From the NCBI GenBank assembly GCA_015680685.1, contig MNCI01009275.1:312168-352712 (forward strand): DNA of 40,545 nucleotides, given 5' to 3'. This document shows positions 1 to 11,060 of the stretch, in pieces. A program made the translations under genes and the position numbers. The stretch's first letter is position 1; every line of letters begins with the position of its first letter. Source of the stretch: Gnetum montanum. Taxonomy: Eukaryota > Streptophyta > Gnetopsida > Gnetales > Gnetaceae. The notes below the pieces were generated by a model. That model made no database searches. It saw only the letters and a list, made by a program, of their open reading frames with translations, and was not told the origin of the DNA.

Positions 1-149
1 CCTTGGTTGATTTGTGTGCAAACCATCCAAGGCACTCTGCCTTCGTTTCCTTTTCCAGCTTGCCCTCAAGCAAAGGCAGGGTTAGCTGTGGCTGCCTAAC
101 AATCTCTTGGTGTCTGTTTCCATTCCAGCCTTACACCGACGATTTAGGT
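1..149. other. Unassigned left edge
   Basis: No feature recognised. The minus-strand protease of element E1 becomes unreadable here. A plus-strand frame is open across this stretch, but its product matches nothing I know and has no start context or domain. It may be a further insertion or decayed E1 sequence continuing outside the window. Confidence 0.3.
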
Positions 150-300
150 CAGTACAATAGCAACTACCCTAGAAGAAATAACATTTTCTTGGGCTCCTCC
201 ATCAATTCAAACATGAATCCATTTCCCACTAAGCAAACATCTAGCCCTAATTCATAATAACAATTTTCTATCAAGATGATATCCTCTATTCACATTCCTA
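150..300 (-). pseudogene. pol: E1 gypsy protease fragment
   Basis: Remnant of a Ty3/gypsy aspartic protease, which would cleave the Gag-Pol polyprotein. Reading the minus strand through stops gives a flap and active-site region with the motif IDGGAQENVISS, preceded by a GKWIHV-like strand. In chromovirus proteases the usual form is IIDGGSCENVAS after a C-x-V-x-GK segment, so the active-site Asp is visible and the pattern fits. It follows the zinc-knuckle part of the same element's gag (362-680), which is the expected gag-protease order. The rest of pol would lie left of the window. Two in-frame stops show it is dead. The clade call (chromovirus rather than Athila) is inferred from this motif and the gag style. 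Confidence 0.55.
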
Positions 301-361
301 ATGAATGTACAAAAATTTAATTAAAAAATTCCTTAATCTTGGGAGCATTAGTGTTACCTCT

Positions 362-680
362 CTAAAGAGCTGGGCTTGATGTCTCCTCTACCTCCATGAT
401 TTGCAAATATTTACCTTTGGCTACTTTGTGAAGTGGACATTCCTGTTGCCTATGTTCCCATTCTTCATACTTAAAGCATTGAATCTTAGATAAGTAGCTA
501 CCTTGACCGTTGCCTTCTTTGCCTTGGTCTTTCTTGGCTTTATCCTTCTCATCACCCTTCTTTATCTTCTTGTCATGGCTAGCATTTTTGTCTTTAAATA
601 TGGACATAGATCCTTTTTCCTTTTTTTTGGAAGTTTGTTTACTCTTATTTTTGAATCCAGTTAGTTTCTTTCCTAGCCTG
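362..680 (-). pseudogene. gag: E1 gag C-terminal half with decayed zinc knuckle
   Basis: C-terminal part of a Ty3/gypsy Gag (nucleocapsid), which packages the element RNA. An open stretch of 81 codons (607-362) is Lys-rich and then carries CFKYEEWEHRQQEC, a CCHC knuckle (C-x2-C-x4-H-x4-C) whose second Cys is now Tyr, consistent with TGC to TAC. Basic residues continue upstream, with a frameshift in an A-run, up to the edge of LTR A at 680, where reading stops abruptly. The missing N-terminal half lies on the far side of the nest at 33506-34075 in the same orientation. That arrangement indicates one gag split by the E2 insertion. Confidence 0.7.
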
Positions 681-1503
681 TGATGAGTGGCAAGTAGACC
701 CTATGCCCAACCATACAAATCACTAAGCATTCACGTGCAATCTAGTCAAATTTCATGGACTTATAGCCTTCTAAGTACATTGGTCTCTAAGAAGTGAAAC
801 TAATTGTTGCAATCATTATCTTCCCAATTACACTTGTGAAATTCAAAGGTATGGTTAAGTGTAATTGAGGCATATGATTTTTATCATTTTTATGTTTTAT
901 GTTTTAAGTCACCTAAGGATAAATAATAATGTATAAAATAAAATAATTAAATTGCTAACTTAATATAACTAGCTACACCTAATTAATCCTAACATAAGCA
1001 TCCATTCCCGCTTGCTATACACATCCTAAACACATTTGATGCTACTGGATTACCAAATGTTAAATGTTATTAGGATTACCAAGTGCCAAGTGTATGCTTA
1101 AAGTGGCCGTACTTATGTGCTTAATTCATTATTATTTAATTTAGCTTAATTGATTACTTAATTACTTTAAGCATTAAAGGAAATTGCATAAAACATTAAA
1201 TGCATAAGTAAACAATTAATCTATTTTGAAGTGTATAAAAAGCTTATCTTTATTGTCGCACACACTACCATGCCCAAGTACGATAGTGCTTGAATAAAGA
1301 TATGTACACTCTTTGACTCCAATTGTAAGCACTTTAGAAAAATATTCTAACTTCCAAGCAAGAAAATTGCAAGAGCTCCACTACAACTATGATAAAATAT
1401 GTCATAAACATGGTGGGTGAGTGCATATTTATAGGCAAAAATAAACATTACATTGATGAGTCCACATCAATGCATCAAATCCCATGTTGACACGGCCATG
1501 TCA
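681..1503 (-). repeat. LTR A, 3' LTR of E2
   Basis: An 823-bp LTR with TG...CA ends (TGATGAG on the plus strand, ending CATGTCA). It aligns along its whole length with LTR C at 32606, mostly with transition differences, and more weakly with LTR B at 6418. Orientation is set by a minus-strand TATAAATA (1426-1433), an AATAAA signal (1249-1254) and a polypurine tract on its right side. C carries extra U3 sequence next to the TATA box that A lacks. The left flank is E1 gag. Confidence 0.85.
1426..1433 (-). promoter_or_regulatory. TATA box of LTR A
   Basis: TATAAATA on the minus strand, conserved in position in LTRs B and C. It marks the U3 promoter and fixes the LTR orientation. The AATAAA signal lies about 175 bp downstream on the minus strand. 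Confidence 0.7.
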
Positions 1504-1522
1504 CTGAATACCCCCACAATTG
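1504..1522 (-). other. E2 polypurine tract
   Basis: The minus strand reads CAATTGTGGGGGTATTCAG directly before the TG of LTR A. A G-run at this place is the expected plus-strand primer of an LTR element. A closely similar CAATTGTGGGG occurs beside LTR-like block D (about 5495-5513). Confidence 0.65.
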
Positions 1523-1793
1523 AATGAAAACTTATCCTCGAGTGAATAAAAGGAAGATAAAGTTTCTTACAAACTTTTGGTAAGGTATGAGATTATTGAA
1601 TAACTACTAACACACACAAACACAACACACATGAACAAACACTAAGTGCCTGAGTGTACTAAATAATAATCATTACAAAATTTTGGTGTTTAGGACAACA
1701 AAATTGAACACCAGGATAAACATGACAAATACAATTCCTCTAATAGTATGAAGATAAGGAAGAACTTCAAATGATCTTAGGCAATGGAGGCTC
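1523..1793. other. Spacer between ORF X and the polypurine tract
   Basis: AT-rich sequence with CA-rich stretches. No ORF or RNA gene seen. It corresponds to the 3' untranslated part of the element. Confidence 0.4.
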
Positions 1794-4628
1794 CTAAGTC
1801 TCTAAAGGACCTTCTCCTGCTTCAGGCACATGTAGTGTTAGAGGGGGTTGTGGTTGTTTAGTAATAGCTACAACTTTTGGCAAAAGATAGAAGGCTTTCA
1901 ATAGTCCCTTCATCTTCTCCTCCTTACTTCTAGGATCATTCACAATCCACACTACATCACAAATGTAGATTGGTGTGGGAACATCCCAAGGATAGGACAT
2001 TGCCAAGAAAAACTTCTTCACAATGACAAACCAAATAGCAAAAAGTTTGCATTTAACATTAAACACCTTACTGCATTCTGTAGCTCTTAGTAATCACTCA
2101 TTTTCCTAGTCAGGTTCTCAATTGTAGACCATTAATTAGTGAAGCATTGCTTGAGAACATTGAGTTTTGCATTTGCCACCTCAAGCTTCTGCTTGGTGTC
2201 TTTGTGATGCTTGAACTTAGCTTCATAGAACAAGTATGAACTTCTCATATGTTTCTCGAATTAAGACTGCATCTAACCAACAATCAACATTACCATATTT
2301 ACATAATGAAGATTAGTAGGCTTTGTGTACTCCATCATCTCCTCGATTTGTAGCTCCTTCATGTAGATCTCCACCTTGTTGTAGTCATTGAGCCCATCAA
2401 ATGTAGGCTACCAAAGATCACCTCCTTCCTTGAGTTTCTAGAGAGCCTCATTAACTTTCACCTTCACCATCTGAATATGTTTTTCATTAATTTATTTTTG
2501 TAGATCAACCTAATCACTATATTGATTTTTTAACTCTCTCAAATTTGAAAACCTCATTTTTCTAGGCGGCTACCTCTATTGCAAATTTTTGGAAAAGGGC
2601 CTGAACTTTCTCCATGAAGAAATTTCTATTTTTAGCTATCAATCTCCTCAGTTTAGTGTTTACTCTAGCTAGCTATCCTTACTATTGATGGATGAAAGCT
2701 TGCATTTGCTACTTTTTCACATCAACATTCTGTAGGCAGTAATTTTCTGTGGTCAAAGTGACATTCTTTTGGTGAGTCTAATCTAAGGCCTTTGGATATT
2801 ATGCATGGTGACATTAGCCAAGAACTAATCAAAGATAGTCATCTCCTTTGTGTTCTCAACCTTCTTGAGCTTTTCCTAAATTTATTGAAAAAATTCATCA
2901 TGAGTTGGTGTAGGGCTAAGAAATGTAGGGTCAGTAAGGCAAGCTCTTAATTCAACAACCTTCATTACCACATGTTGGTTTTAATCCTATGTGGTTTTAA
3001 GTTTCCCTTCCATAATAATGCTTTTGCTCCTTACTTCCAATAGTTCCAACTAGATCATAGTGATTGTATCTGGAAGATCAAAGACATCCAAAATCGATTT
3101 TCCAATTCCCACCAATTGATCCAATAGCTCCTCATGCTAGGCTATGCTTAATTTACTACTAACTATTCCTATGAACATCTATACATCTATGAGTGCAGAA
3201 ATGTTTAGTACAAATGCTGCAGCTACATTCAATGCCTTGGCAATTCTATTAGCAACCACCTCTACTACTGTCTCCTGCTCATGATACTACATCACCAAAA
3301 TAGTTGCTCCCTCACCCTCCTCCAAATGCATCAAGAAAGTAGCAGCATTACTAGAGATTTTTGGGAATTTATGTTGTTGTAAGAAAGAGACTGTGATCTC
3401 CTAAGTGTTAGGATTCAATCTCATCGGCAACCGTGTTCTTTGGGCTAAGAAGATTGGTCCTCCTTCCTCCATATGGCTAATGGTTTGAGCAACTTCAATG
3501 AGGTGACTCATTGTTGGGCGATACATAGATGGGTCACCACCACTCATTTCTGCTTGCAGGTTCTTTTCATGTAAGAGCTACTCTTGGATCTCACGCATTT
3601 GTTCAAGGGTAGTGTGAGACTCCAATGTGGTTTCATGAGTGGGCAGTGGAGGTGGTGGTTGCTGCTCCTCTTTCTTGATTGTGATAGGGATCTTTTCTTT
3701 CATCATTTATTCCCAAGAGGTAAAAGGAGCATGCCTAATTGTATCGTTGGTGTAGTGAACTATTCTTGCTTTTTTACCTAGTTTTCTGATGAGGCAGGGA
3801 AAAGGTAGGGCCTTCCTTCCATGTTCATTTTCCTTAAATCACTTCTCTATCTCTAGATAGATTAGTTGTAGAAGTTTTATAGAGTATTTTCCAATCACAA
3901 AAGCACACACACAGGTGGAAAAGATAATAACCTTACTAGGCCTCATCGTCAGATTAAGGTGATAGTCTGCTATCTTGAAATATACATACTTTGCTAGGGT
4001 GAGTGCACCATAATCCTTGTTTTCCACTCCATAACATCACTAGGTCCACTCATTCTTTGCCTCTAGGTTTTTCTGTGTGAGATCCCTACCAAATTCATTC
4101 CAATATTAGGCAACCCAAGAGCCTATGCAACAGCCTCCATCAAGTAGGACACCTAAATGTCCTTGATCTTCATAATGACTCCTACCTACCTATCATTTCA
4201 AAAGAGATATGTCTCTCCCATGTACCATTCCCCACTAGAAGTGATGATTGGCCACATGGGAGAGTTTTGCAACTGCATATTAACTTCTGGTGGAACATGT
4301 TCTAAGAATGATCCAAAGTTTAATTCCTAGAGAACTGAACATTGGATGTCACAAGGCTTGATCTGATCAAGGTAGTATTGAGTCAATGTGACCTCAAGTC
4401 TTGGCATAAATCCTAGTGCCTCATCTAAATGGGATTGTTCAGTTATGGTCATTTTCCTGGAAATCTATTGAATAGATTCCACTTCAAGCTCTTTCTAAAG
4501 AGGTCCCATCACATGAGTTTCTGCTACCTATTCTTGGATTTGTTCTTGTTGACCCTTCTAGCTTTAAGTCATTTGTCCCTTGGTTAGAATGGTTCTTCTT
4601 CTTACAGGAATTTTGGTCTAGGTGCCAT
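1794..4628 (-). pseudogene. ORF X, long broken ORF in env-like position
   Basis: About 940 codons of coding-like minus-strand sequence, broken by many stops and frameshifts. It begins at an ATG (4628) right after a splice-acceptor-like GTGTGATTACAG and ends in the peptide PEAGEGPLET (stop about 1794). The N-terminal third contains SSGEWYMGETYLF and, after a short gap, ALGLPNIG, then a hydrophobic stretch around KVIIFSTCVCAFVIG. The remainder is hydrophilic and Leu/Glu/Lys-rich. Same strand as E2 pol and lying between pol and the 3' LTR, it occupies the place of the env-like ORF of Athila elements. The ALGLP-x-x-G pattern recalls plant mobile-domain or plant-transposon proteins rather than a glycoprotein, and I see no clear signal peptide. 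Since the ATG lies just downstream of block D's primer-site-like sequence, it could instead belong to that element. Function not recognised. Confidence 0.5.
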
Positions 4629-4649
4629 CTGTAATCACACCATGGCCAA

Positions 4650-5485
4650 TGATTAGCCCTTATTGTGTAACTTTAAAGCATTTAGAATATCTTATCTCTT
4701 GGGGTAGTTACACTTGGCTAAGTTGTGATCATGACAAGTTTGATTATTCTAATATTATTTTATTATTATCTGATTAAATAGGTTATCAAAGTGTGTTCGA
4801 AGGGTTTAACTCTCATAGCTTGATGATTTAATATTATTTTATTCATTAAATTGATGGGGAAGTAGAAAATTTCTAAAAAAAAGTTTCTATAAAAAACCTA
4901 AGGTATGTGGCCCCCATGACGTAAAGCGTACCTTCGAAAGCTACAAGACTAGAGAATGAAATGAATCAAACAAATAACTTGAAAGTTACGAGCTTTGGAA
5001 GGTTTTAAGCTCTGAAAATTGCAAAAACTCCCCTTATGTTTAATGCAAATGGCAAAAAATCCCTACATGGTGGGTGCTATATATAGAATTTTTCCCATGC
5101 ATCAACTAGGCCTCGTTGATGGGGCCTAGTCAACACAGTTAGCTACGTTAACTAGGCCTAGTCGATACAGCTATTGAACACCATTGACCAAGTCAATATT
5201 CAAAAAATACAAGGAGTTTTTGAATGAAGTTAGAGTCAAATGGAAGCCCAAAAAGCCTAGAACACAATGAGATACATGAAGAGAGCTTGAGGTTTCCCAA
5301 AAAGATGGAAAATGATTCAAGAAATGCCTAAAGGAGCACACAATTTGATGCCACCCATGGGGAATGCAAAATATTGGATTGCCAAAATACCCAAGGGTAA
5401 GGAACTTAACTAGCCCAACAAAGAGCTATGCAAGTGAGTCCTTCCCATAGCAGGCTTATGCCTTTTTTGCCCTTGCATAACCTCA
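4650..5485 (-). repeat. LTR-like block D
   Basis: Probable LTR of a related but distinct family, about 836 bp. Its left end is TGATTAG preceded by GGCCAA, matching the GCCAA/TGAT junction of primer site and LTR at LTR C. The minus strand has TATATATA (5078-5085) and an AATAAA further downstream. On the right, a polypurine-like CAATTGTGGGG lies at about 5495-5513. The length matches A and B. Overall sequence similarity to A, B and C is weak. Both primer-site-like and polypurine-like flanks are present, so it cannot be called 5' or 3'. Confidence 0.5.
5078..5085 (-). promoter_or_regulatory. TATA box of block D
   Basis: TATATATA followed on the minus strand by GCACCCACCATG, similar to the sequence after the TATA of LTR A. 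Immediately upstream is a cluster of ACTAGGCCTAGT-type palindromes (about 5105-5165). Confidence 0.5.
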
Positions 5486-6394
5486 ACTAAGGAGTCTGTG
5501 GGCCCCACAATTGATTAATGGTTACGAAAATTTAAGGACCAAATCCTAAAGAATCTACCTAAGAGTTTCAACACATCAAACCAAGAGATTGAACAAAAAC
5601 ATAAAAATTGGTAGTGAGGTGAATTATGGAAAGCATTGATGGATGAGATAGGGAGTGAAGGAATTTCCCAATCATGATCATATGAAGTCCCTTATGGATT
5701 CTATAGTTAAATGACCTGATAAAGTCCATCCTTAGTCCAGATTAAAACCATCCATTTTCAATGACTTTGCATTATCACTCTAGGACTAGTCCACCTCCTC
5801 GAGACACAAGCATGCTTCCATAAACAACCACCATCTCTAATTTGAGAAGAAAAGAGATATAAGAAGTCAGGAAGAGCCTTAGTTAGAGAAGATCTTTAGG
5901 CATGGGTAATAGGTCTTTCTAGTCCCATAACTAGTGCTTATAACCCATTTATTTTGTCTAAGGGATGTGTTTTGAATTTCCATCATATTTTTTTATGTGT
6001 TTATGAATTTTTGGATGAGAACCACACCATGCAAAGACTTATTTACTTCCTAGTATTGGTCAACATAGAATAATAAAAAATTCATGAAAACACACATGCA
6101 CTTAAGCAAGTAGAGAGGCATAGAGTATTGAATTTCCTTGAAGTCACACCCTTTTCAAACCTTTGAATCTTTCCTAAGTTTGAAAACTACTAAGTTCACA
6201 AGTTCATTAAAGTTTTATTAATGAAAAATGGGCCTCATACTTCCAAAACCAGGAAAACCATGGAGTTGGTGGATGGGTGGATGACCTAAACTCATTTCCT
6301 ATTCCAAAGAAAAGTAACCTATCTTAGTTATCAATCATCAAAATTCAAAAATAGAAACTAGACATTAACAATAAAAAACATTAGGTACAAACCA
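5486..6394. other. Non-coding stretch between blocks D and B
   Basis: About 0.9 kb with no ORF of note, no RNA gene and no recognised protein remnant in any frame. It could be the internal region of a short non-autonomous element flanked by B and D, or E2 3' untranslated sequence. Confidence 0.35.
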
Positions 6395-6417
6395 CCATTA
6401 GTAAACAGCTACATCAT
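6395..6417 (-). other. Possible primer-binding site beside LTR B
   Basis: The minus strand immediately after the LTR end reads like a heavily mutated tRNA-Asp site (core GCTGTTTACTAATGG against GCCGTTGCCGGGGA). Most mismatches are transitions, but the match needs gaps, so support is moderate. Confidence 0.35.
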
Positions 6418-7248
6418 TGATGAGTAGTGAGGTATCCCTACACCCAACCATACGAATCACTAAGGCATTCACATGTGATCTAGTCAAATTCTATGAACCT
6501 ATAGTTCTTTAATGCATTAGTTCCTCTAGAAAGTGAAATGGGCATTGAGAACGTTTGTGTTGTTTTTCCAACTACACTTGTAAAGCTCAAGAATATTGTT
6601 TAAGTGTAATTGAGATGTATGATTTTTATCATTTTATGTTTTATAAATTTAATCGCCTACAACAAGAATGAAAAGTAGAGTAATTTAAGATCTAATTCAT
6701 CTACTTCCTAGCTAACCTAACATAAGTACCCGTTCCCACTTTCCAGACACATCCTGAACACGTATAGTATTACTAGGCTATCAAATGTTAAGCGTTTCTA
6801 GGTTACCAAGTGTTATACCTATGCTTGAGCTAGTCATGCTTGTGTTCATCGACAACTAGAAACTAATTTCTTAATTAAAGTGCTCGAATATTAAATGCAT
6901 TAAGGAAACATTAATATATTGTCAGTGCTGTAAGGATGATCAAAAGGGTTCATTTTTATTCCTATCACACTACTATGCTTAGGTACATTAGTGCTTGAAC
7001 AAATATTTGTACACACTCAAACTCTTGCTGCAAGCACTCAGAAAATATTCTAACTCTAGAGAAATAAAATTGTAAGAGCTTCGTTATATATGAAAAAAAC
7101 TGATTTGAAAACTATGAGCCCAACCACTATATTTATAGGCTAGCATATACCCCGCGATATTGGATATTCAACATCACGTCATAAGCTTCAACATCATGTC
7201 CAATATCGAAGCCAGTCAAAATACGATTCATCAAGCATCATTGAGTCA
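6418..7248 (-). repeat. LTR B, related to LTRs A and C
   Basis: About 831 bp, starting TGATGAGTAG and probably ending GAGTCA. It aligns over its length to A and C but is clearly more diverged than they are from each other. The minus-strand TATAAATA at 7130-7137 is conserved. The right boundary is set only by the CA rule and by length. No polypurine tract is evident on its right, and a primer-site-like sequence lies on its left, so it looks like a 5' or solo LTR nested in E2 rather than E2's own 3' LTR. Confidence 0.65.
7130..7137 (-). promoter_or_regulatory. TATA box of LTR B
   Basis: TATAAATA on the minus strand in the same relative place as in LTRs A and C. Upstream lies an inverted repeat GATATTGGA / TCCAATATC (about 7156-7208). 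Confidence 0.6.
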
Positions 7249-7440
7249 TGTTAGCAATAAAGCACTTTTATTAGAAAATAAGAAAAATTCACACCAAATA
7301 ATACAAGAAATTGTAAAAATATTCAAAAATAAAATAAAACATACTAATGATGTTGTAAAAAAATTTGGAAAAATAACAAAGTGTAGAACAAAAATGATAT
7401 AGAAACAAAGTGTAAAAAAAGGGTGTAAAACAAAAAATTA
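7249..7440. other. AT-rich spacer after E2 integrase
   Basis: A- and T-rich sequence between the end of E2 pol and LTR B. The open plus-strand frame here is low-complexity Asn/Lys/Ile and not a credible gene. Confidence 0.4.
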
Positions 7441-8690
7441 GCTAGCATGGATAGCCATCTCCCCCATGACTAAGTTAAAAGGAGGAGATCTAAAAGATTG
7501 AGTGAGGTTGTCCATCCATTGAGGCATTTCTTCCATTGGCTTGCTGAGGCTCATGGAAAGGTTTGACTTGTTGTGTGTTGGCTAACTACTTTTTGTTCAA
7601 GCTCTTACATTTGTAAATCAACATGGCCCCAAAAGGAAAGGTTTCATAAATGATATAAGACCCTTTCCATGATGTCTAAAACTTAGTTCATTGAGGTATG
7701 TGTGTGGGGTTCTAATAGAGAACCTTGTCTCCAAGTTGAAATTTTACTTTACTTATCCTAAGGTCATGATGTTTTTTACTAAATGCTTTGTGCACTTCAT
7801 TCAAGGACAAGGCCACCAGTTGATTCTCATCTAGCATGTTAAGGCTAACCAATCTCTCTTTTTATGCTATGCTCAAGTCAAGTTTAAGGTCATAAGCTGT
7901 TGAAAGTGTACGAAGCTTGGATTGAATTGGAAGAGTTGGTAATTTTCCATAAACTAGCTCATAGGAAGAGTAGCCTATAGGGAGTTTTCATATTGAGCGA
8001 TATGCCCAAAGGGAATCATTAAGTTTGGTGCTCCAATATCTCCTATATTTGTTAATTGTTCTTGTTAAGATTTTTGTGATCTCCCTATTGGTAACCTCTA
8101 CTTGACCATTAGCTTAGGGGTGGTAGGGTATTGTTAATTTATGTTCAACCCCTACGCGTTGCATGAGTTTGCAAAAAGTAGCACCTATAAAATGAGTGCC
8201 ATTGTCAAAAAGTAGTGCATCTGGCACTCTAAACCTGTTTACAATATTTTTTTGTACAAACTATGTAGTAATAGAAAATGTACAATTGGTGACAGCTGCT
8301 GTTTTTTCCCATTTTGTACAGATGTCAACAATGAGTATTATGTATGCCTTTCCATTTGACATGGGTATGATGGTATCCATAAAATATATGCCCTAGATGT
8401 TCATTCAAGTGATCATCCTATCATCTCATTAACAATGTTCATAGGAGTAGACGAATTGGTGGGCATCCCTAAAGAGTGTTGGCCAATAGTACCCTACCAT
8501 CATGATTTTAATGGTTGTGCATCTCCATGCATAGTGGCTCCCATAAGGACCCTCATGAGCAACTTGGAAAATGCACAAGTGATCAACATTAGAAACATAC
8601 CAACGAACCAGGCCATCAATGCACATCTTGTAAAGGTGTCTATTAATCTCCATGAAGCATTTAGCCTAATAAGAAACTATTGTTTCTTCC
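7441..8690 (-). pseudogene. pol: E2 integrase
   Basis: Integrase, the enzyme that would insert element DNA into the chromosome. In minus order there is an H2C2 zinc-binding domain (8653-8429, with HEGPYGSHYAW, GYYWPTLF and YSYEHC), then the catalytic core. All three DDE residues are readable: Asp in LIVDICTKW (about 8330), Asp in LLFDNGTHF (about 8200) and Glu in NGQVEVTN (about 8110). The C-terminal part continues to about 7441, ending in a SPPFNLVMGEMAI-like tail. Stops and frameshifts interrupt it, but the catalytic residues remain. It directly follows RNase H as in the Ty3/gypsy order. Confidence 0.85.
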
Positions 8691-8699
8691 GATGGTCTA

Positions 8700-9390
8700 A
8701 CTCTTATGGCATCTCTTGAGTGAGAAGATAAGTGAAGATGTCATCATACCATTTTGGTTCAGTAGGTACTTATTCATTTATCACACTAACAAAGAGGAGT
8801 TCATTAGGAAATTGATCAAAGACTAGGCTCTCCTCCTCTTTGTTGTCCCAACATAACAAAGACAAGTGATTAGCGACCACATTCTCAATCCCCTTTTAAT
8901 CTACCATTGTTAGATAGAACTCATGCAAGGTCACCAATCATAATATGACATAAGGGCTCACCATTGGTTTATTCATCAAGAAGTGAATGACACTATGATC
9001 AATGTGTACAAACATCTTGTATCCAAGCACATAGTGCCAAAACTTCTCCAAAGCATACATCACGACCATCAGCTCTTTCTCCATTGTGGTGTAATTGATT
9101 TGTGCATGTGCAATGCTTCAACATGCGTAGTAGACATAATATGGATGTTTTTGATCATCCAACTATATAATCATGGCTCCCAATGCATAGTTTGATGCAT
9201 CCATCATAATGTAAAACAAATGAAACCAATCAGGTTCTTGTAAAATTGGAGTCTCTACAAGCTTCTCCAAAGCTATTGGAATGCCTTTTCACATTCCTTG
9301 ATCCATATGAATGAAGCATCTTTCTTTTTTAGCTCAACCAATGGTTTCACAATCTTAGAAAAATTCTCTATGAATCATTGGTAGTAGCTA
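8700..9390 (-). pseudogene. pol: E2 RNase H and connection domain
   Basis: Gypsy RNase H, which would degrade the RNA strand during reverse transcription. The minus strand shows MMDASNYALGA (about 9190), an EKEL motif, and HIDHS, so the acidic residues of the active site can be seen. It ends with KGIENVVANHLS (about 8860), the usual link to integrase (KGxENVVADHLSR in the family). Some stops are present. It follows RT without a gap. Confidence 0.8.
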
Positions 9391-9399
9391 GTTTGTCCA

Positions 9400-10110
9400 A
9401 GGAATGATTAAACATCTTTAACAATTTCTAGTTGGTAGGTTATTCCTTAGAAGATCCAAATCTTTTTAGGGTCCACCTCAATCCTTTCTTGAGAAATTCT
9501 GTACCCCAACATAACGTCCTCTTGGACCATGAGATGGCTCTTTTGCTAATTGAGTTGAAGATTAGTCTTTACACATCTTTTAAGTACTTGCTCAAGGTAG
9601 TCCATGGCTTGCTCAAATGTAGCAGCATAGGTGGAGAAGTCATTCATGAAGACTTCCATCCCATTACCAATTTTCTACTAAAAAATTATTAGGACCAAGC
9701 ATTGGAAGGTTGCAGGGGCATTGCACAAACCAAAGAGAATCTTACAATATGCAAAAATCTCCTAGGGACTTATGAATGTTGTTTTGGCCTAATCATTAGG
9801 CACAATGTAAATTTGGTTATAGCCAATATAATCATCCAAAAATTTGTAATAGAAATGCCCAAAAATAGTGTCCAACACCTAGTTTACAAATGGTAATGGA
9901 AAACGATCTTTGACCATCACCATGTTCAACAACCTAAAATCAATACAAACCTATTACTTGCCACCTTTCTTTGGCACAATTACAAGTTAGGTAACCAACT
10001 CACTATCCATAATTGGATAGATGAACCCTATCTTGAGGAGTTGTTTAATTTCCTCTTTGATGATCTATTTCAATTTGGGATTCAATCGCCACTATGGCTG
10101 CCTCTTGGGC
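9400..10110 (-). pseudogene. pol: E2 reverse transcriptase, catalytic Asp lost
   Basis: Reverse transcriptase of the Athila/Tat branch. Visible on the minus strand are the fingers motif LVIVPKKGGK (about 9960-9990), the palm motif MEVFMNDFS (9633-9659) and GIEVDPKK (about 9463-9487). The palm should read FMDD; the first Asp is Asn, a G-to-A change that would abolish activity even without the stops. Downstream on the same strand is RNase H, upstream a linker of about 680 bp and then protease. Confidence 0.85.
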
Positions 10111-10789
10111 TTCATGGCCAGATTGGTCTAGATGCGACACTAGCATATCCTACGATCAATTCCTTTGACTCAAAATTTAACCAAGCAAAGGCTATTAGCC
10201 ATTTATTGACCACCTTCAACAACATTCTTTTCTACTCAAGATAAAGGTTGGCATTTATTATCAGTGGCTAAAAATTTTTCAAAAATGCATATTCCATGTC
10301 GATAGGTAAATTTTTTAACTCTAAGGCCTCTTATTTAAAATTGTCAAGGATTTCCAAGTCTTCCCAATTGGTATCATCATGTTCATCATCGAATAGTTGC
10401 TAATGAACTTACTCCACTTCATCCATGCCTTCAACATAGTGACAAGTTAGGCTCTCAGTAGGTTTCATGCAAAGTGTGCTACTTTCAAAATTAGCTATCA
10501 GCCACTAGTTATCCTCCTATTTTATGGCTATTACATATAGGCACTTTTGGATTTCAGATTCATTTGCATAGTGTCTACATACTTTGATTGATGTGCTTTT
10601 AATATATTAGAGTTTCTGCACATAGTTGGACCCTATATCACTGTACATGATGCATGGAACTCACTTCTTCTTAATCTTTCTTAATGTAGTTTCCTTGGAA
10701 ATCTCCAAGGAAAGAGCTTTGATGCTCATTCACACATCAACAATGCTCAACTAAGCCCTTACCATTATGATTGGGAAGTCCCCCTTTCA
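10111..10789 (-). pseudogene. pol: E2 protease-RT linker and RT N-terminus
   Basis: Coding-like but broken minus-strand sequence linking protease and RT, with no catalytic motif of its own. The position matches the variable linker of Athila/Tat polyproteins. Called from position and neighbours only. Confidence 0.45.
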
Positions 10790-11060
10790 ATGGTTAACTT
10801 TGATCATGGGGAAATTAGCAAGATACAACCACCCACAAATAATGGTCACAATGTCCTCCACTAGTCCTAAGGGAATGGTGATGGATTGATCTACCAATTC
10901 TAAATGGATGTTTCTCTTCTTAAGAGGAGGTAGGTTCCAAGCATCATACATTTCATGGGAAATCAGGTTGACACCAGAAATTCAATCAAGAAGAGCCTTG
11001 CATGGCTCATTCCCCACAATCTACAAGAAGATGAGAGGACTTCTAGGATCAACTCTTTTC
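10790..11060 (-). pseudogene. pol: E2 aspartic protease
   Basis: Retroviral-type protease. Reading the minus strand gives ALLD followed by a stop and SGVNLIS (about 10960-11006), where the family has LLDxGAxVNLIS, then NLPPLKKRNIHLELVD and an IPLGLVEDI segment, the typical GxxxDV flap-side strand. A stop codon lies in the active-site loop. It lies between the gag zinc knuckle and RT, as expected for E2. Confidence 0.7.

Noticed and set aside
3-257. Plus-strand ORF at the left edge
   Set aside because: No recognisable domain, and its second half overlaps the minus-strand protease motif of E1 (171-206).
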